Assembly (NCBI GenBank): GCA_034508935.3
Contig: CM067446.1
Coordinates: forward strand, 56,952,634 to 57,016,633
Origin: Berghia stephanieae
Taxonomy: Eukaryota; Mollusca; Gastropoda; Nudibranchia; Aeolidiidae
Length of the DNA: 64,000 nt
Reading direction: 5' to 3'
Below are positions 1 to 10,334 of this stretch, piece after piece. The stretch's first letter is position 1. Every line of letters begins with the position of its first letter. The position numbers and the translations under genes were made by a program. The notes under the pieces were generated by a model. That model was not told the origin of the DNA, made no database searches, and was given only the letters and a program-made list of their open reading frames with translations.

Positions 1-12
1 GAGAGAGAGAGG

Positions 13-68
<56 letters not shown>
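1..68. repeat. (GA)n microsatellite
   Basis: Almost pure GA dinucleotide run with two small interruptions, cut by the window start. It lies in the intron upstream of the first peroxidase exon. A second large GA tract lies at 59438-59556. Confidence 0.95.
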
Positions 69-70
<2 letters not shown>

Positions 71-215
71 ACTTTCCAATATAACGTAGTATGTTTGTAT
101 GTTTTTGATACGTCTGATTGAGTACCTTATTTAACACATCGATTAAGGTCAACATTGTCTATTGTCATAAATGGAAATATAATTAATATTTTCATTTTAA
201 AAATTGTGTTCCCAG

Positions 216-359
216 CAAGAGCCTGGAGGCAGTGCAACAGAGATTCTGAACGGAGTCAAGTATGTTCGTCCAGGCAACAACTTCGTACCAAACTTCCAAA
301 TGTTTGAGAAGATCGAAGTCAATGGGGCGAAGGAACACCCACTCTACACTTATTTGAAG
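216..359 (+). CDS. Glutathione peroxidase, penultimate coding exon (partial gene)
   Basis: This exon encodes 48 residues from QEPG to YTYLK, in phase 0 at both ends. It is bounded by a pyrimidine-rich acceptor ending at 215 and a GTAACT donor at 360. It carries the family signatures [19 protein letters not shown] and HPLYTYLK, which match the middle-to-late part of GPX1/GPX3-type peroxidases. The enzyme reduces hydrogen peroxide or organic hydroperoxides with glutathione or another thiol. The exons with the catalytic Sec/Cys and Gln lie left of the window. The next exon at 905 continues the frame. A SECIS element in the 3' UTR at 1494 says the missing catalytic residue is selenocysteine. The family is certain; the paralogue is not. 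Confidence 0.93.
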
Positions 360-904
360 GTAACTATATCAAAACAATAACTTCTACTAACACGACCGTG
401 GTAAAGGTACATCCAATGCTTCTACTACTACTATTACCACCACCACCATTATATTATGAATCAACTGAAGGTATCATTAGACTATTTCTGATAAAGTGGA
501 CTTTAGATTCAACTTAATCCTTTTTCAATAAAATATGAACTATCAAAACAAAAGCTCCAATTTCGTCACAAAGGCTGTCTAACCTTGTATTAAACTTGGA
601 TATGGCATGATTCTAGCGTTCGGGTTCATTCCCTCCTAACATGCTATATCCTAGATCTATGATACTAATTTCAACAAATGTTCTTTCACAACTTTTTAAT
701 TTACGTAATTTAAATCAACAAATTTGCTGGATTTTTCTATCCAGATGAACATTGTCATTTGGAAGTCTACATACACTGACTCCAGTCCGACAATTCGGTA
801 AATATTCACAACACGCTACAGTATAGCGCTGTTGATTCACAAAGGAATGCATTATTGACAGAATACTCTTTAAGCTTGTGTTTAAAAAAAAATATCATTC
901 ACAG

Positions 905-1117
905 AAATACTGCCCACCTACGACCACAACCTTCATCTCATCAATACTATTTTATTCACCAATCAAATCATCCGATGTGAAATGGAATTGGGAGACCTTC
1001 TTGATTGGCAAGGATGGGAAAGTAAAGAAGAGGGCACCACCCGAGGTTGATCCATATTCCCCGTCAACGGACATAGAAGCTGCCATGGCTGAAGGGCAGG
1101 ATATAATCACTGGTTAG
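905..1117 (+). CDS. Glutathione peroxidase, last coding exon
   Basis: The acceptor AG is at 903-904 and the stop TAG at 1115-1117, giving 70 residues in frame with the exon at 216-359. The joined text reads YLK-KYCPPT, the conserved LK.xCPPT step of glutathione peroxidases. It is followed by DVKWNWETFLIGKDGK, which holds the Trp-Asn pair of the catalytic tetrad (Sec/Cys, Gln, Trp, Asn) and the usual FLVGPDG-like strand. The tail after KKRAPPEVDPYSPSTDIEAA is somewhat longer than in vertebrate GPX1 and ends DIITG. There is no obvious KDEL-type signal. The 3' UTR runs at least to the AATAAA motifs near 1684-1720 and contains the SECIS. The convergent neighbour on the other strand is the NOL11-like gene ending at 3720. 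Confidence 0.94.
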   Translation, partial: KYCPPTTTTFISSILFYSPIKSSDVKWNWETFLIGKDGKVKKRAPPEVDPYSPSTDIEAAMAEGQDIITG

Positions 1118-1924
1118 ATCTCAAAGATCTCCATTCCTAACTCATATACGTAAACTTGTCATTTTTATGTTTTACCTCCATTAAATGACCAAAATATTTT
1201 TTTCCAGCCGTATTTTGTAATCCGTTGTAAACATCCTCACAAAGATGAATGAACTATTTAAAATCATTAGTTTTGTTATCAAAATATGTGATGGCTCCTG
1301 AATGAGCTACATCATGGTGACTACACTTTGATTTAACTAGTAACGTGGCCTGATTTATTATAATTATTAATATTATTATTTATATATGAATCTGTTCCAT
1401 AACAATGTTTTGAAACTCTAAATAGGGTTGTTGAGTATTTATAAATCTTAGGTCTCCAGAGCATTCACGATCATCTCAGAAAACGAAAATTGAATGAAGC
1501 ACCTCCTAAAAACAGCGACTGTCTGCCAGGGGGTGCTGATAGCTTGCATACGACACAAAGACTTGTGCATTCCCTCTGTATCAAATGCGAGTATTTTTCT
1601 ATGTCTGGAGTGATTGTTTTTGTAACTAGACCTACAACAATACTAATTGCACCTTGTATCAGCCGTGATATTTATAGATGACATTAATAAATTTCAAGCC
1701 TGTCCTACATTCGAATAAAATATTTTGATTAGATTTATAACATTGATATGGAATTGAATGATTTATCTTATCGAGCAATAATAAATTATGTGTTTGGAGG
1801 TGTTTAATATTGTGTTGTTTTTTTTTTCTCTTTGATAACTATTACTGTTATTTATGATCATGATTGATATTTCCTGCCAGATAAGTGGGACAAAATCGTG
1901 TAGATAAAAAGCAGAAAGTCTTGT
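1118..1924 (+). other. 3' UTR and downstream flank of the peroxidase gene
   Basis: AT-rich, without coding signals. It contains the SECIS at 1494-1540. Candidate poly(A) signals are AATAAA near 1685 and 1715 and AATAAATTA near 1780. Confidence 0.6.
1485..1550 (+). promoter_or_regulatory. SECIS element, type II, in the glutathione peroxidase 3' UTR
   Basis: This RNA stem-loop recodes UGA as selenocysteine by recruiting SBP2 and eEFSec. The 5' quartet strand ATGA is at 1494-1497. The helix arm AGCACCTCCT at 1498-1507 pairs over all ten positions, one of them G-U, with AGGGGGTGCT at 1528-1537. The 3' quartet strand TGAT is at 1537-1540. The apical A-run is at 1508-1511, followed by a mini-stem ACAG (1512-1515) / CTGT (1519-1522) with a CGA loop, which is the form II layout. 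It sits 377 nt after the stop. The basal helix below the quartet is not clear by eye. Confidence 0.88.
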
Positions 1925-2425
1925 TTAATGATGTTATGGGTTTTGCGGCGCTTGCAACATATGTCGGTCATTTCATCAGCGACAGTAAAACGGAAGGAAT
2001 GGAATAGTCAAATTATTCTAGATTTACAATTGAGAGCAGATGAGAAAAAGGCAGACAGGGGAATGGTTCATATAGGAAGGAAATGTATATTTCAAGAGCA
2101 TGTTATCACTTAGTTCAAGATCACCTAAATGTCTCATCCAGACATAAGCACAGGATCTCAATAAGGAATACACTCAAATGTTTACAAGCCATTATTACAG
2201 TACATAAAGGAGGGAAAAACATATCATCCCCCAAAAACTATACCTATACATCTGCCTGTTTCCTTCCCAGTCAAGGACTCCTGCCAGGGTCAGGACAAAT
2301 CTAGTCTTATTCCAAGACAAAGACAGAAAGCAAGTTGGAAATCAGGTATAAAGGGATAGAAGATACAGCAAGTGACCCCATTGCCCACTATGGGGGGTAA
2401 AAAAAAAAACACCCAGCTGAAAGCG
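1925..2425 (+). repeat. Dispersed ~500-bp repeat, copy 1
   Basis: Shared collinear blocks with 8165-8650: a block around a GCACTTGCGACACAT-like core, a block reading GATCACCTAAAtGTCTCATCC then CAGACATAAGCACAGGAT, and a third block with GTCAAGGAC, AGACAGAAAGCAAG and GGGATAGAAGA. Same orientation and spacing in both copies. There is no long ORF and no clear terminal repeat, so the class is unknown. Confidence 0.75.
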
Positions 2426-3684
2426 GGTATTCGAGCAGGTCAAAGGTGGGTTAACTGCTTTACTTTACTGAAAATGTTGCTGTTTCCTCTGACATTAATG
2501 AGCAGGTTTGCTGTGGTCGTCCACAAACTGCATCCACCAAAGCAAATCAAGAACAAATTGACAAACTTAACCAAGCCAATTGTCAGATAAAACAATCTGA
2601 AATTTCACAAAGGCTTAGAATTTCATAGAGAAGAGTTGGATATATATCGTTCGAGAAACTCTGGGTTACAGAAAAGTATGTGCCTGTTGGATACTGATAA
2701 TGCTCACACAAACGCATGATTACATTGAAAGAGGGAGCTTTCTTAAAGTCGTAGAAACCCCTTCAAAGAACCAATTTTGCTCCGAGTGAGTTTTTCCTTT
2801 TCTTAAAAATTATGAGACACCTCAAGGAGGCAAATTTTGGCAGTGGTGGCGAGGTACAGGTGAAGATGACTCAGTGGTCTCAAGTTTGCCATGTGAATTC
2901 CTCTTCAATAATGCAATAACTGGTGCACTGTTGGTGGCTCCTTGTGGATGGGAACAGTGACTATGCTGAGATTTTAAATGATAAACAGAAGGACATACAT
3001 AAACTAAGCTTTGCTTTGATACCTTTGTCAATTTCGTATCTATTATAGTTTTGAAAATACAAAAGCTGCATCAAGACTTTTCAATCTACCCTTGAATTAG
3101 TAGCAGAAGTGGTAGTAGTAGTTTAACCTTTAACATGATAAGAAATATGAACTTTGAGAAATTTTCAGTGTTAAGAAATTGTATCTATTCTCTATCACAA
3201 GGGATAGAATTTAACCTCAAATTCCACATTTTCAGCTATAAGTTCCATTTCCAAGACTTTGTTGATCCTGACATAATACTCCTTTGAGAAAAAGGGTCAC
3301 ATATGTGTACCATCAATTCCACTTTCATATGGCACTGTGAGTTGTATTATGACACAATATCTGTCTCACTTCCTGATAGCAAAAGACTCAAGAAGATAAC
3401 ACCAACTGTCTCATTCCAGACAAAAGACACATAGAATGGATAATAGATAAAGATGAATAAAAAGCAAATGACTTCCTCATCTAAAAGGGAAGTCACAAAG
3501 CTACCACCCACCAATACAGAACTTAATACAAAATAACCCCATTTGTATGAACATCTGGTGCTCTACAACGTGAGCTCCAGGGTCCTAAAATGATGAAAAG
3601 ATGTTTTACTGCATCCCTTTCTACATTACTAGTTTCAGAAAACTAAATAAAATACTTGTCAATGACTTTTTTTTTTAAATCATG
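2426..3684. other. Intergenic, nothing recognised
   Basis: Unique-looking AT-rich sequence between the two convergent genes. The short ORFs have no family signature. The minus-strand gene's poly(A) signal lies at its right edge. Confidence 0.5.
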
Positions 3685-3690
3685 TTTATT
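3685..3690 (-). terminator. Poly(A) signal AATAAA of the NOL11-like gene
   Basis: TTTATT on the plus strand reads AATAAA on the minus strand, about 30 nt after the stop codon at 3722-3720. Confidence 0.6.
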
Positions 3691-3719
3691 GCAATTACAA
3701 ATCATAAAATATCAAACTA

Positions 3720-3842
3720 TTAGAAAGAAATAACCTCAATACAATAGTGTTTACTTTTGGCATTTTTCTGATGCACCTCAAATTGTTTGAATAGTTCCTG
3801 TAACTTGCCTTGCATTTCTTTACTTTCCACTTGAAGTTCAGA
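3720..3842 (-). CDS. NOL11: NOL11-like nucleolar protein, last coding exon
   Basis: Forty residues then TAA, phase 0, acceptor AG at 3844-3843. The text begins SELQVESKEMQGKLQELFKQ and ends KHYCIEVISF. It matches the end of animal NOL11, which has a coiled-coil (SELNKIEVSFRELQKL type) and finishes YSIEVLELF. NOL11 is a metazoan t-UTP component of the small-subunit processome, needed for rDNA transcription and early pre-rRNA processing in the nucleolus. The identification rests on this exon together with the next two upstream. It is convergent with the peroxidase gene. Confidence 0.83.
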   Translation of the reverse strand, partial: SELQVESKEMQGKLQELFKQFEVHQKNAKSKHYCIEVISF

Positions 3843-5565
3843 CTGAAAGAAAGTGAAAATGAAAAAAGAGATGAAGACTAATCACTCGATATTTTAAAAT
3901 TAGAGAATATTTTGATGGGTTTATGCTGAAATCAGCAATTATGATTGAGAACACGACTAAAAAAAGTCACAAACTTATTACAACATTTTATCTCAAAATC
4001 ACTCCATTTAGACAACTTGACCATTCTTAATGCCAGCTTTATCCTACAAAATGAATGACATCCTTATGTAGTAGGATTTTGTCAAGCAACTCTCCTCCCA
4101 ATTAAGCAGTATCCAAATTATTGGGTTACATTGTCGATATCAATAATATGACAATAAAATACTACCAATATGTAATGTTTTACAAGGTAGAAAACATCAT
4201 ATCTTCATAAATAGACACATCTATCAATTTGAGCTCTCTTCCAGGCAGAGCCTATACGGTATCGAATGCTCTCATTCTAATTCTACAATACAAAGCAATG
4301 TGAAAGGGGATAAATGAGAGCAATATATAGAACCCTCCATGGTTCCCACAATTTTAGGAGAAAAAAAATTCCAGACCCACAAACTCCATGATAGAAGGAA
4401 AAACTATCAAATTCTAAAAAGGAATTCAGATGTCATATAACGGGCTAACTGGTGTGGTGGTGGTGGTTATTTTGACGATGAAGATGATGATGATAATGTG
4501 GTGGTGGTTGCAGTAGTGATGGTCATAATATTGTGGTGGTAGTGGTGGTAGTTGTAGCAGTGGTGGTAGTGATGATGTTGTGGTGGTGGTAGTGATGATG
4601 ATGTTGATGGGATGGTGGTTGTAGTAGTAGTGATGGTAGTGATTATGATGTCTTGATGGTGGTGGTAGTTGTAGCAGTCAAGGTAGAGATATAATGGTGA
4701 TGTGGTGATGATGGTAGTGGTGGTAATGATGATGACAAAATGTTAAAGTAGTGGTGGTAGAGATGATGATATGGTTGGAGAGGCTGTAGTAATGGTAGCA
4801 GTGATGACGGTGATGTGGTGGTGGTGACAGTAGTTATGATGATGCTGTCGTGGTGGTGGTTGCAGTTGTGGTAGTAGTGATGATGTGGTTGAGGAGGTTG
4901 TCGCTGTGGTGGTGGTGAATATTATATGATGATGTAGTGGTGGTGGTAGTGATGATGATGTGGGAGGGGATGTTATAGTAATGGTAGTAATGATGATAAC
5001 AATGAGGTGGAGGTGGTGGTAGTTATTGCAGGAGCAGTAGCATTTTTCTTTGATTTTTCTGAGCCACCTGTGGCCTGTGACTAACCCTTTTGCAAAGCAG
5101 ACTCAGTGAAAATGAGAGATGGGCATGTTGCAACCTGGAGACTATGTTGTGACACGCCAGGTTTGCTTTGCTCACAAATGGACACATGTGTAGTGTTGTG
5201 GTTATGCGAGCAAGCATATATTAACAAGAACGTTAATGATCAAGTAAAACAAAAAAAGTAGACCTGAACAAATTCCCAACCATTTCCAGACCCATGTACC
5301 AAAATGAGTGAATTCTTGACTCTTTCCCAACTCGGGAAGAAAATGATCAAATCTCTGACCTTTTCCCTGGTTTCCCGACCTTGTGGGAACCCTGACCCCG
5401 CACACATAGGAGGTCAAAATTTCCCAGCCATTCCACCCATAGCTGTTTAGGTTATGAACTGTTGTTCTTGGTTGTTTAAAAGGAAAATGGCTGCAAATGA
5501 CCCAATATAAGGGTCTCATATATTCTCATATATGCTATATCTAATAGAACTGATGAAAAGCTTAC
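3843..5565 (-). other. Intron of the NOL11-like gene, with a degenerate triplet tract
   Basis: The intron runs from the GTAAGC donor at 5565 to the acceptor at 3843. The stretch 4450-5035 is a degenerate (GTG/GTA/ATG)n array. The remainder shows nothing recognisable. Confidence 0.65.
4450..5035. repeat. Degenerate GTG/ATG triplet tract
   Basis: About 0.6 kb of mixed GTG, GTA, ATG and GCA triplets. Similar tracts occur at 9805-9955 and 17456-17833, all with the G-rich strand on plus. ORFs across them are compositional artefacts. Confidence 0.85.
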
Positions 5566-5673
5566 CATAAGAGAAACACTTTCTTTAAGAGAATTCAGAA
5601 TGGATATGGAATCCTCTGCTATAAGTAGCTGTCTATAATGGCTGTCTATCAAGGCATTGAGCCAGTCAATGAT
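5566..5673 (-). CDS. NOL11: NOL11-like protein, internal exon (C-terminal helical domain)
   Basis: Exon of 36 codons, phase 0 at both ends, acceptor AG at 5675-5674, donor GTAAGC from 5565. It reads IIDWLNALIDSHYRQLLI and then AEDSISILNSLKESVSLM. This aligns by eye with the NOL11 segment [33 protein letters not shown]. It joins without a frame break to the exon at 7540-7691 upstream and to the last exon downstream. Confidence 0.83.
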
Positions 5674-6394
5674 CTAAAGAGAAGAGAAATAATTAACAAA
5701 TTTATTTTCTTACAAGTAATCATAAATCCTCAATCCTCAAGTTGAGAGAAACGTTTTGTGCATGTCCAGAAATAAGAGGAAATGCTATTGGACATAGTGG
5801 CAGATAGAGTAAAAAAAAAAGAAAGAAAAAAAAGCTGTTCTTTGTTATGGTAAATGACCAATAGATGTACCCATCAAAACAAAGATGTTTCATTTAAAAC
5901 CTTCATTTGCTCTATGCACTTAAGCCATACATCAACAATTCTTTTGCTGTTGTCTGTTATTCAGTGCTTCATAGTACAGCACTCGAAACATCTAAAGTCA
6001 TATGGAGGCTGGCTGATGTGTATATAACACATCTTATCTTCTTAAATGAAATTAAGAGACTATCATGTGTTGAATATCAACTAAAACCACATCCAATTCT
6101 AAACTTAATAAAGTTGTGTTTTTTTTCTTCTTTTAACGCTGAAAACTCAAAAAGTTGTATCCTTGGTTATGGCACTATCTCACATCAATTAAGTGTGAAT
6201 GAGAGAAAGCCAGGTACTGGTACAAAAAGGATACTGTTTGAAACGAAATTTGGTTTTGTATAGCCGGCTGAGGAAGGGGGGAATTAATACAGCACTGTGA
6301 AGCACAAAGAACATGAGCAATAATAACGTTCATTTTTATCTATTCATGTCTATTTCAACAAAAATGGTTAATTAAAGGAATAGACCATCCTGAT

Positions 6395-6480
6395 CAGGTA
6401 TCTCAATAGCTCAGTGGTCGAGCACTTACCTCACAAATAAGGGGAAATTTATCAATCCCATATCTATTTTTCTTTCTGAC
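6395..6480 (+). repeat. Possible tRNA-derived SINE head
   Basis: TAGCTCAGTGGTCGAGCA resembles a tRNA D-arm with a Pol III A box. It is followed by an ACCTCACAAATAAGG anticodon-like arm and a decayed TATCAATCCC B box. A similar head occurs at 48503-48560. Confidence 0.4.
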
Positions 6481-6679
6481 CCTTCTGACACCCTACAGTG
6501 ATCGGGAAGTTGGTTCTGATAGATCTAGAGAAAAGTAATAGGTGACAGACCAGCAACCTATCCAAAGGATAGAAAGCAACCACTGCTGTCTGTTTAACAC
6601 TACATAAAACGTGATAAACTTCAGCTTAGGGACAGAAGGCATATCATCCTGCTCAGATCATTGGCTTTATCTTTTTCTT

Positions 6680-6682
<3 letters not shown>

Positions 6683-6712
<30 letters not shown>
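6683..6712. repeat. Poly(G) homopolymer, 30 bases
   Basis: Uninterrupted G run. Its length may be an assembly estimate. Other such runs are G at 18913-18938 and 33932-33949, and C at 57009-57035 and 57363-57382. Confidence 0.9.
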
Positions 6713-6713
<1 letters not shown>

Positions 6714-7539
6714 AGAAAACAATTACCTGTTCAAAAGAAGGCATGATATGGTGAGGCTGTTTTTCTGTTGTGTGGGGGCAACACAGTAAAAAATGTAAAT
6801 ATCTGGTCAATTCCTGTGAATGTATATCAAAGAAATAAATAAATTCAAAATACTAACATGTCTTTTGACTATACTGATTATGGTGCAAAAAGGATGGATT
6901 TTTGCATTATTATTCGATCATCTAAAGAAGAAACAAAATTCTAAAAAGAGGAAGTTTACAGTTCTATATCATAAATATCTCTTAAAATCAAATTTCACGT
7001 CCACAGGTCTGGGCTGTTCATAGGATCAAGGTCGTGGGCCAGTTTCAGTTCATAAACCACATTTTCTGTCTATGTGTCTTCAAAGCCCACCCCTTTGATT
7101 TTCTAAGTGCATTCAAATAGGGGCAATCCAGACTTTGTTAAATGCACACAGATATTTGATACCCCATACATCAGTTCTCTTATTTTCAGATAAAGTCAGC
7201 CTGCTTAAATCCAACAAACCTCTATCATCTAAAGCTGTTTACTTTAAGTGGACTACACTTGGGAGTCAAGTGGAAGCCGATTAATTTAACACTCAGTTAA
7301 AGCATAAATATGATCTTTGAACATTTAGAATGCAAAATATAGTAAGATGCTAAATTTTATGCACCATATATGGAAAAGATTTCAACACAACAAAATGACA
7401 TTTTCCATAGGTTTCAAATAAAAGCTTTGTGCAAGATAGCATGATGTGAAAAACTTTTAACAATACAAAATAGAGGGCCATGACCTAAGATCCACAGTCA
7501 TTATAGTGTAATTAACATAAAGTAAAAATAGGTACCTAC

Positions 7540-7691
7540 CAATACATAATCGAATGCCATCACTCTTACTTCTTCCTGTAAAAACTGGGGGCTAAATTTC
7601 TGTTGAAGCATTTTATTTCTGATTAAATTGTCAAGGTTTTTACTGATTAAGTCATAATAAGACCAGTTTGTAAGTTTAATCAAAATCATAT
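7540..7691 (-). CDS. NOL11: NOL11-like protein, internal exon
   Basis: Acceptor AG at 7693-7692, donor GTAGGT from 7539. Two leading bases (AT) complete a codon from the exon before, then 50 codons run from MILIKLTNWSYYDL to EEVRVMAFDYVL. The exon ends in phase 0, fitting the IIDW exon at 5673. The first residues can be placed against the LFLKYLYFLYL part of NOL11. It does not fit the phase left by the exon at 9016-8900 (two bases), so an exon of about 20-40 codons is probably missing between them. Confidence 0.72.
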
Positions 7692-8899
7692 CTCAGTTCC
7701 AAATTCATTAAAAAAAATTTTTATTATATACATTTTAATACCAAATCAATATATTAAAAAATGATTTTTTTTAAAAAAGAGCTTTACAACTGAGTGAAAC
7801 TCAAGGAAATTTTGGAAATGCGACAAATACTCTAGTTGTTGCAATAGTAATTTTACATAAGAATATGTTTACACTGATCAATGCTATTACAAAATACAGC
7901 CGCACACATTTCACCATATTTATTGATAATCATGGAATGTAACCCTAATGAATCTTGATCATGAATTATGAGCTATTATCTATTCCATCTATTCCCCTTT
8001 GATATTTTGAAAAGTTTTCATTTTATCACCATATGCATTAGAAATTTAGACATGCAGAACAAAATTTAAGGTTATTATCAGGAAGATGGACACATGTATA
8101 TATGGAGAAAAGCGACCATTCAGAGATTTTTCTCATTTTGTCCACATCCATTCCTAATGTTTTAAAAGGTTTAACAGCACTTGCGACACATTTAGGTCAT
8201 TTCAGTACCAATAAAAAGGGGGAAACAGGAATAGTAAAAAAAACAACTTCTAGTTGACAATTAAAACAAAGGGGAATGGTACAAAAAGAACAGAGACGTA
8301 GATTCCAGGAGCATACTATCATTGTGCATAGTTTGAGATCACCTAAAAGTCTCATCCAGACGCAAGCGCAGGATTCCACTAAGAGGAACACACTCAAATG
8401 CATACATTATATATTTAAGAAACAAATATTTTAATACTTAACAGTAAGATGATTTACAAGGAAATAAATATCAGCTTCCAAAATTTAACTATACATTTGA
8501 TTGTTTCCCTCCTAGTCAAGGACAAATACAGAAAGCAAGATGGAAAACAGATATAGGGGGATAGAAAGAAGACATAGTAAGTAGTAAGTGCATCCCTGCC
8601 CCCTATAGAGGACAGGAACCCCACCCAGCAAGTCTATTTTTAAATCAAAACGAGTGCAACTTAAAACATATCTAGAAATGATACAGCTACACAATGTTGT
8701 TTGTAGTCATTTTGAGTAAATAATAGAGATGGACAGAAAGCAAATTCACTCTAATTCTAAGCCCATTTAATTTCATTACGAGCTATATATTCCTTTTTAT
8801 AATTCATATTTTGATAATTTTCACTATGGTGATCTCGACATTACTTTTAAAAATCAAGAAATAAAATTACAAAAAAATAAAGGATACAAAGAGTAACAC
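7692..8899 (-). other. Intron(s) of the NOL11-like gene; one exon probably unrecognised here
   Basis: AT-rich, and holds copy 2 of the ~500-bp dispersed repeat. The flanking exons have incompatible phases (2 then 1), and the NOL11 segment of the HLKDIPAQHI type is absent. No clear exon could be picked by eye. Confidence 0.5.
8165..8650 (+). repeat. Dispersed ~500-bp repeat, copy 2
   Basis: Collinear with 1925-2425. Shared blocks include ACTTGCGACACATTTAGGTC, GATCACCTAAAAGTCTCATC, CAGACGCAAGCGCAGGAT, ACACTCAAATG, AGTCAAGGAC and AGAAAGCAAGATGGAAA. It lies within an intron of the NOL11-like gene. Confidence 0.75.
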
Positions 8900-9016
8900 T
8901 TATAAATGCCAAATGGCAATTCTTTTTCATCTATCACAGATTGGTTCCATGGAAAGCTCTTGTATAAAGTGAGCTTTGGTTGCTTGACAGCCTTTTCCAT
9001 TTCTTTATCAGTGGCC
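8900..9016 (-). CDS. NOL11: NOL11-like protein, internal exon
   Basis: Acceptor AG at 9018-9017, donor GTGTTA from 8899. The first base G completes the AA left by the exon at 9717-9589 (AAG, Lys). Then ATDKEMEKAVKQPKLTLYKS and FPWNQSVIDEKELPFGIY follow. This corresponds to the variable linker of NOL11. Its place in the gene rests on phase and order rather than on strong similarity. Confidence 0.65.
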
Positions 9017-9588
9017 CTGGTGAAGAAATAATACTTATTATAAAAAAGAGTACAAAACAATCAAAAGTACAATAAAAATTGTAACTAAAACCACATATTC
9101 ATATATTCTTCACCTAAGGGTTTGGCCAGTCTGGCAGCGTGATTCATATTATTGTGGGGGAAAAAAATAACAAGTCCCCTATATGGCCATGTCAATTATG
9201 TAGACAACCTTTAATGCTCTAAGCCTACCCTTTGATGTCTACAGCCGCACAAGGGTCCCTGATGACCAAGCCCCATACAGGAACAATTTCAGAGTTCTTG
9301 AGATTCTTGAACACTCAATCATTGGACATTCTGACAGCAAACATGACAACAGCTGCCAGTTAATCCATCATCACTGGCACAGATACTATGAGAGGATAGG
9401 ATCTGTGGTCATGGATGAAGATTTTCAAGTTTGCGTGTATATGTCTGAGTGCGTGTGAGTGTGTAAGACAGAGAAAAGTAGATCTACAACTGCTATAAAA
9501 ATGCAAATTGTACCAATAAAATGTGTAGCCAAATGACAACAAAATCATAATTCTAATATTTGTGGACATCTATAAAAATATCTCTTAC

Positions 9589-9717
9589 TTTAGAAAACAT
9601 TCCACACATTTTACAATGTTTGTCTCCGAGAATTCATCCAACACATCAGGAAGGGTCAACAACTTGGACATATCTCTATCTCGGATGCAGGAGTCAACAA
9701 CAAGGCGTGTATTCATT
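9589..9717 (-). CDS. NOL11: NOL11-like protein, internal exon (first one recognised in the window)
   Basis: Acceptor AG at 9719-9718, donor GTAAGA from 9588. One leading base, then 42 codons including MNTRLVVDSCIRDRDMSK, LLTLPDVLDEFSETNIVKC and VECFLK. It fits the NOL11 helical repeat region [20 protein letters not shown]...QFPDIPESVTCACLKIFL. The N-terminal WD-like half of the protein (over 400 residues in the family) should be encoded further right, but no exon of it was recognised before 13 kb, where tandem repeats begin. Confidence 0.72.
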
Positions 9718-10334
9718 CTGTTTAGAAATAATTAGAAAATTGGATAGTGAGGAATTAGCTTCGAAACATTAAACAAAAGTGTGAAAGTGAAAAAAAAAGA
9801 GAAGATGGTGCTGGTGATAACAATGCTGAATATAGTGGTGGCATTCATGACGGTGGTGGTTGTGGTAGTTTTAGCTGTGATGGTACTGTTTGATGTTGTG
9901 GTGTGGTGTTGAGGGTAGAGGTAAAAGTGAGGAAACAGTGGTGGTGGTAGTAGTACCATAGGTCTTGAGTCATTATTTTTAAAAAAGGAGAAATATTTCA
10001 CATCTTCAGAGGAATGCACATTTTATCCTAAAAAAGTGGAGCAACATGCCCCCATTGACAATACTGGTAAAATATAAAATTATTAACATACAAATAATAT
10101 TTTTATAAAAAAGGAAAAAAATTATTAAAGAACTAATAAATATGGATAAGTCCCTTGCAACCAGACTGTTTTCAATGATTTTTGAAGATATATAGATACT
10201 AATGAGGGCCTGGAGCCCCTGGCGGAAGAAAACAACTGAGGACTTGAAATAGTTGAAATCAGCTAAATAACGGAATTTTGAGACCCACGAATGGTAGTGA
10301 TGGTGCTATGTTGCTCATAGCGGTTGAAATGGTA
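9718..10334. other. No gene recognised; contains a degenerate triplet tract
   Basis: 9805-9955 is a GTG-rich degenerate triplet tract. The rest is AT-rich, presumably an intron of the NOL11-like gene. Confidence 0.5.

Larger units (their letters stand above)
5674..7539 (-). other. Intron of the NOL11-like gene
   Basis: Non-coding. It contains a possible tRNA-derived SINE starting near 6395 (A-box-like TAGCTCAGTGGTCGAGCA, degenerate B box) and a 30-base G homopolymer at 6683-6712. Nothing else is recognised. Confidence 0.55.
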
